Positions 62,444-64,000 of a DNA stretch of 64,000 bases are shown in pieces. A program made the position numbers and the translations under genes. Below the pieces are notes generated by a model, which did not search any database, had not been told where the DNA came from, and was given only the letters and a program-made list of their open reading frames with translations. Position 1 is the first letter of the stretch. Each line of letters opens with the position of its first letter. The stretch is taken from assembly GCA_042408445.1 (NCBI GenBank), contig JBHORC010000019.1, forward strand, positions 1 to 64,000. Reading direction: 5' to 3'. Origin of the DNA: CF-46 sp042408445. GTDB lineage: Bacteria; Chloroflexota; Limnocylindria; Limnocylindrales; CSP1-4.

Positions 62444-62683
62444 ATGCAGAGCTACTACCTCTTTCTCGCCCTCGATCTCGCCCGGCAGCGCTCGGCGGAG
62501 GCGGACCGCGCACGGCTGGCGGCACTCGCGAACGCCGGCCGTTCGGACGTGGGGCCGATCCGGCGATTGGTCGCGCGGACGGCGATCGCGATCGCGCGCG
62601 CCGCGGACGATCGAGCGGTCGCGCAACGGGCGGCCGCGCCGCAGCGAGCCACCGTACCGCAACGAGTCGCCGCGCCGCATTGA
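62444..62683 (+). CDS. Small hypothetical protein (79 residues)
   Basis: Starts MQSYYLFLALDLARQRSAE; mostly Ala/Arg-rich helix with a repeat-like tail (AAAPQRATVPQRVAAPH). AGGAGA is present upstream of the ATG. Located 42 bases after the previous mini-gene, so it is probably cotranscribed. No family recognised. Confidence 0.5.
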   Translation: MQSYYLFLALDLARQRSAEADRARLAALANAGRSDVGPIRRLVARTAIAIARAADDRAVAQRAAAPQRATVPQRVAAPH

Positions 62684-62752
62684 CCTGAGGGCTCCGCGGG
62701 ACCAGCCCCGGAGATAATCGCCGGATAAGCGGCCGTTGCTACGGTCCGCCCA

Positions 62753-62797
62753 GACGCCCCGCCGACGTCGGAAGTGCCCCCAACGTCGCGGGGCGTC
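62753..62797 (+). other. Long hairpin in the comEA leader
   Basis: GACGCCCCG-(C)-CGACGT (62753-62768) pairs with ACGTCG-CGGGGCGTC (62783-62797), giving 15 pairs with one bulge and a 14-base loop. It stands 55 bases before comEA and is not followed by a T-run. It may end the preceding transcript or regulate comEA. Confidence 0.55.
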
Positions 62798-62852
62798 GTC
62801 ATGTCCGCGAGCGCCGCAACGCTCACGGGCTCCGCCCGCCGGTGGAGGATCG

Positions 62853-63608
62853 ATGGGCCGTTCTCCGGCGGAATGGCGTGTCCTGGAAACCGAGCTGGCC
62901 TCGCCGGGACCTGAAGGCGGCACGCAGTCGGCGGCGAACGACGCCCCGATCCAGCGCCGGCTCCTGCCGGTAGTGGCGTTCGCGGTTGCTGCCGTGCTTG
63001 CCGTCATCGCGTTCGTCGTCGCTGCAACCGGTTCCGGCGGGGCCGTGGACGTCAGCGGCGCCAGCTTCGCGGACGCCTCGACCGGTCCGGCGTCGGGGCG
63101 GCCGGAACCTGCGCTCCTCGTCGTGGACGTCCAGGGCGCGGTGCTGCATCCGGGCGTCGTCCGGCTGGCCGCTGGGGCACGGATCGGTGACGCGATCGCC
63201 GCGGCGGGCGGCTACGGACCACGGGTGGCCACGGAGCGGGTCGGCCAGGTCCTGAACCTCGCAGCGTTGCTTCGCGACGGCGACCAGGTCGTGGTGCCGT
63301 CGCGCGACGACCCTTCGTCCGGCGGGAGCGGCGGGAGCGGCGGGAGCGGCGGGGCCCTCGGGGGGACGGCCAGCGGCACGGCCGGCGCTTCGGGCGCTTC
63401 CGGCACTGGGGGCGTTGCCCCGGTCGACCTCAACCGCGCGACGGAGGCGGAGCTGGACGCGCTGCCCGGGATCGGGCCGGTGACGGCGGGCAAGATCGTC
63501 GCGGCGCGCGCGGAGCAGCCGTTCACCTCGGTCGACGATCTGCGGTCGCGCAAGCTCGTCGGCGCCGCGCTGTTCGACCGGATCAAGACGCTCGTCACGG
63601 TCGGCTGA
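62853..63608 (+). CDS. comEA: ComEA-type DNA-uptake protein (SLBB plus helix-hairpin-helix)
   Basis: Membrane-anchored DNA receptor of natural competence. 251 residues: a ~33-residue cytoplasmic start, a membrane helix (~36-58), a SLBB domain (VVDVQGAVLHPGVVRLAAGARIGDAI, VLNLAALLRDGDQVVVPS), a Gly/Ser/Ala linker (~152-185), and the HhH domain (VDLNRATEAELDALPGIG, TAGKIVAARAEQPFTSVDDL). GGAGG lies close to the ATG. Directly upstream of comEC. Confidence 0.94.
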   Translation: MGRSPAEWRVLETELASPGPEGGTQSAANDAPIQRRLLPVVAFAVAAVLAVIAFVVAATGSGGAVDVSGASFADASTGPASGRPEPALLVVDVQGAVLHPGVVRLAAGARIGDAIAAAGGYGPRVATERVGQVLNLAALLRDGDQVVVPSRDDPSSGGSGGSGGSGGALGGTASGTAGASGASGTGGVAPVDLNRATEAELDALPGIGPVTAGKIVAARAEQPFTSVDDLRSRKLVGAALFDRIKTLVTVG

Positions 63609-63627
63609 TCGTGGAGACACGGCGGCG

Positions 63628-64000
63628 ATGACCGGGACCGCCTGGCTCGCGATTGGAGCGACGATCGCGAGCCTCCTCGGCACGGGTCTGGACCCGGCGT
63701 CGCTCGTGCTGCTCGCCTCGGCGTTCGGCGTCGCCGTCGCGGGGCGCGCCGCGGGCGCCGGCGGCGGCGGAGGGACCGCCAAGCGACGAGCCGGCACCGC
63801 CGACGGAACGAGCGGACCGGGCGCGGCGCCAGGAGCGAGCAGGCGCTGGTTGCTGCGGGCGCCGCCGGTGCGCGTGCTCGCCCCGATCGCGGTCGGGACG
63901 CTCGCGATCGCGCTGCGACTCGCCCTCACGGCGACGTCACCAGCGAGCCTCCCAGGCCTGCCGGATGGCTCCGGGCCATGGATCGCCACCGTGACCACGA
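63628..64000 (+). CDS. comEC: ComEC/Rec2 DNA-uptake channel, 3' part beyond the window
   Basis: The first ~124 residues of a polytopic protein: hydrophobic MTGTAWLAIGATIASLLG, further helices (LVLLASAFGVAVAG; VLAPIAVGTLAIALRLALT) and the start of the extracytoplasmic DUF4131/OB region (DGSGPWIATVT). An unusual Gly/Ala/Arg-rich ~30-residue loop lies between the helices. Identity rests on the comEA position and the opening pattern, since the competence and MBL domains are off the end. Confidence 0.8.
   Translation, partial: MTGTAWLAIGATIASLLGTGLDPASLVLLASAFGVAVAGRAAGAGGGGGTAKRRAGTADGTSGPGAAPGASRRWLLRAPPVRVLAPIAVGTLAIALRLALTATSPASLPGLPDGSGPWIATVTT

Overview
The window is chromosomal DNA from a very GC-rich, densely packed bacterium. 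Most same-strand neighbours touch or overlap (ATGA, GTGA or TGATG junctions), and GTG and TTG starts are frequent. There are Gram-positive-type SOS boxes (GAAC-N4-GTTC), a perfect CIRCE element, a mycobacterial-style ImuA/ImuB/DnaE2 mutasome with a DUF6504 partner, and a Chloroflexota-like gene mix. I infer a member of the Chloroflexota (Limnocylindria/Ellin6529-like). This rests on gene content and style, not on a phylogenetic test. No phage, insertion sequence, CRISPR array or plasmid function was seen.

Left third (1-35.2 kb): an old, widely conserved housekeeping neighbourhood, mostly on the minus strand. Read right to left it runs lepA - CPBP protease - hemW - hrcA - grpE - dnaK - [9 kb of accessory genes] - dnaJ - prmA - DUF2269-like - mtaB - HIT - [lipoprotein, acyl-CoA ligase, HTH/nuclease-fold protein] - rpsU - yqeY - pgpH - ybeY. 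The 11.6-20.3 kb block that splits dnaK from dnaJ holds a polysaccharide deacetylase, a six-gene minus-strand run (ABC exporter, family 5 uracil-DNA glycosylase, PCD/VOC fusion, plus an ABM-like protein just upstream), a split-barrel flavoprotein followed by a split-barrel/UbiA fusion, and a membrane-anchored phosphoesterase. rpsT lies to the right with a long basic tail, followed by the glycolytic group gap - pgk - eno.

Middle (35-50 kb): a DUF5679 mini-protein, a nucleoside phosphorylase, and a 1266-residue surface protein (lamin-tail domain, Thr-Pro linkers, OB-fold-like modules). Then comes the SOS mutasome region: dnaE2 with a ~350-residue disordered insert, a run of tiny membrane proteins, DUF6504, imuB and imuA. 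dnaE2 and imuA each have an SOS box inside a recognisable promoter.

Right (50-64 kb): a two-component system, an EamA transporter, two tRNA-Ala genes (CGC and GGC anticodons), DoxX, shikimate kinase, a DUF45 metallopeptidase, a YdeI/DUF1905 protein, a CpaF-type ATPase fused to a RidA-like domain, leuS with two small followers (DUF1801, PLL-like lectin), a CGNR regulator divergent from small genes, and comEA-comEC running off the end.

The least ordinary items are the CpaF-RidA fusion, the split-barrel-UbiA fusion, the histone-like tail on ribosomal protein S20, the insert in DnaE2, the cluster of miniature membrane proteins inside the mutasome locus, and the LTD/OB surface protein.
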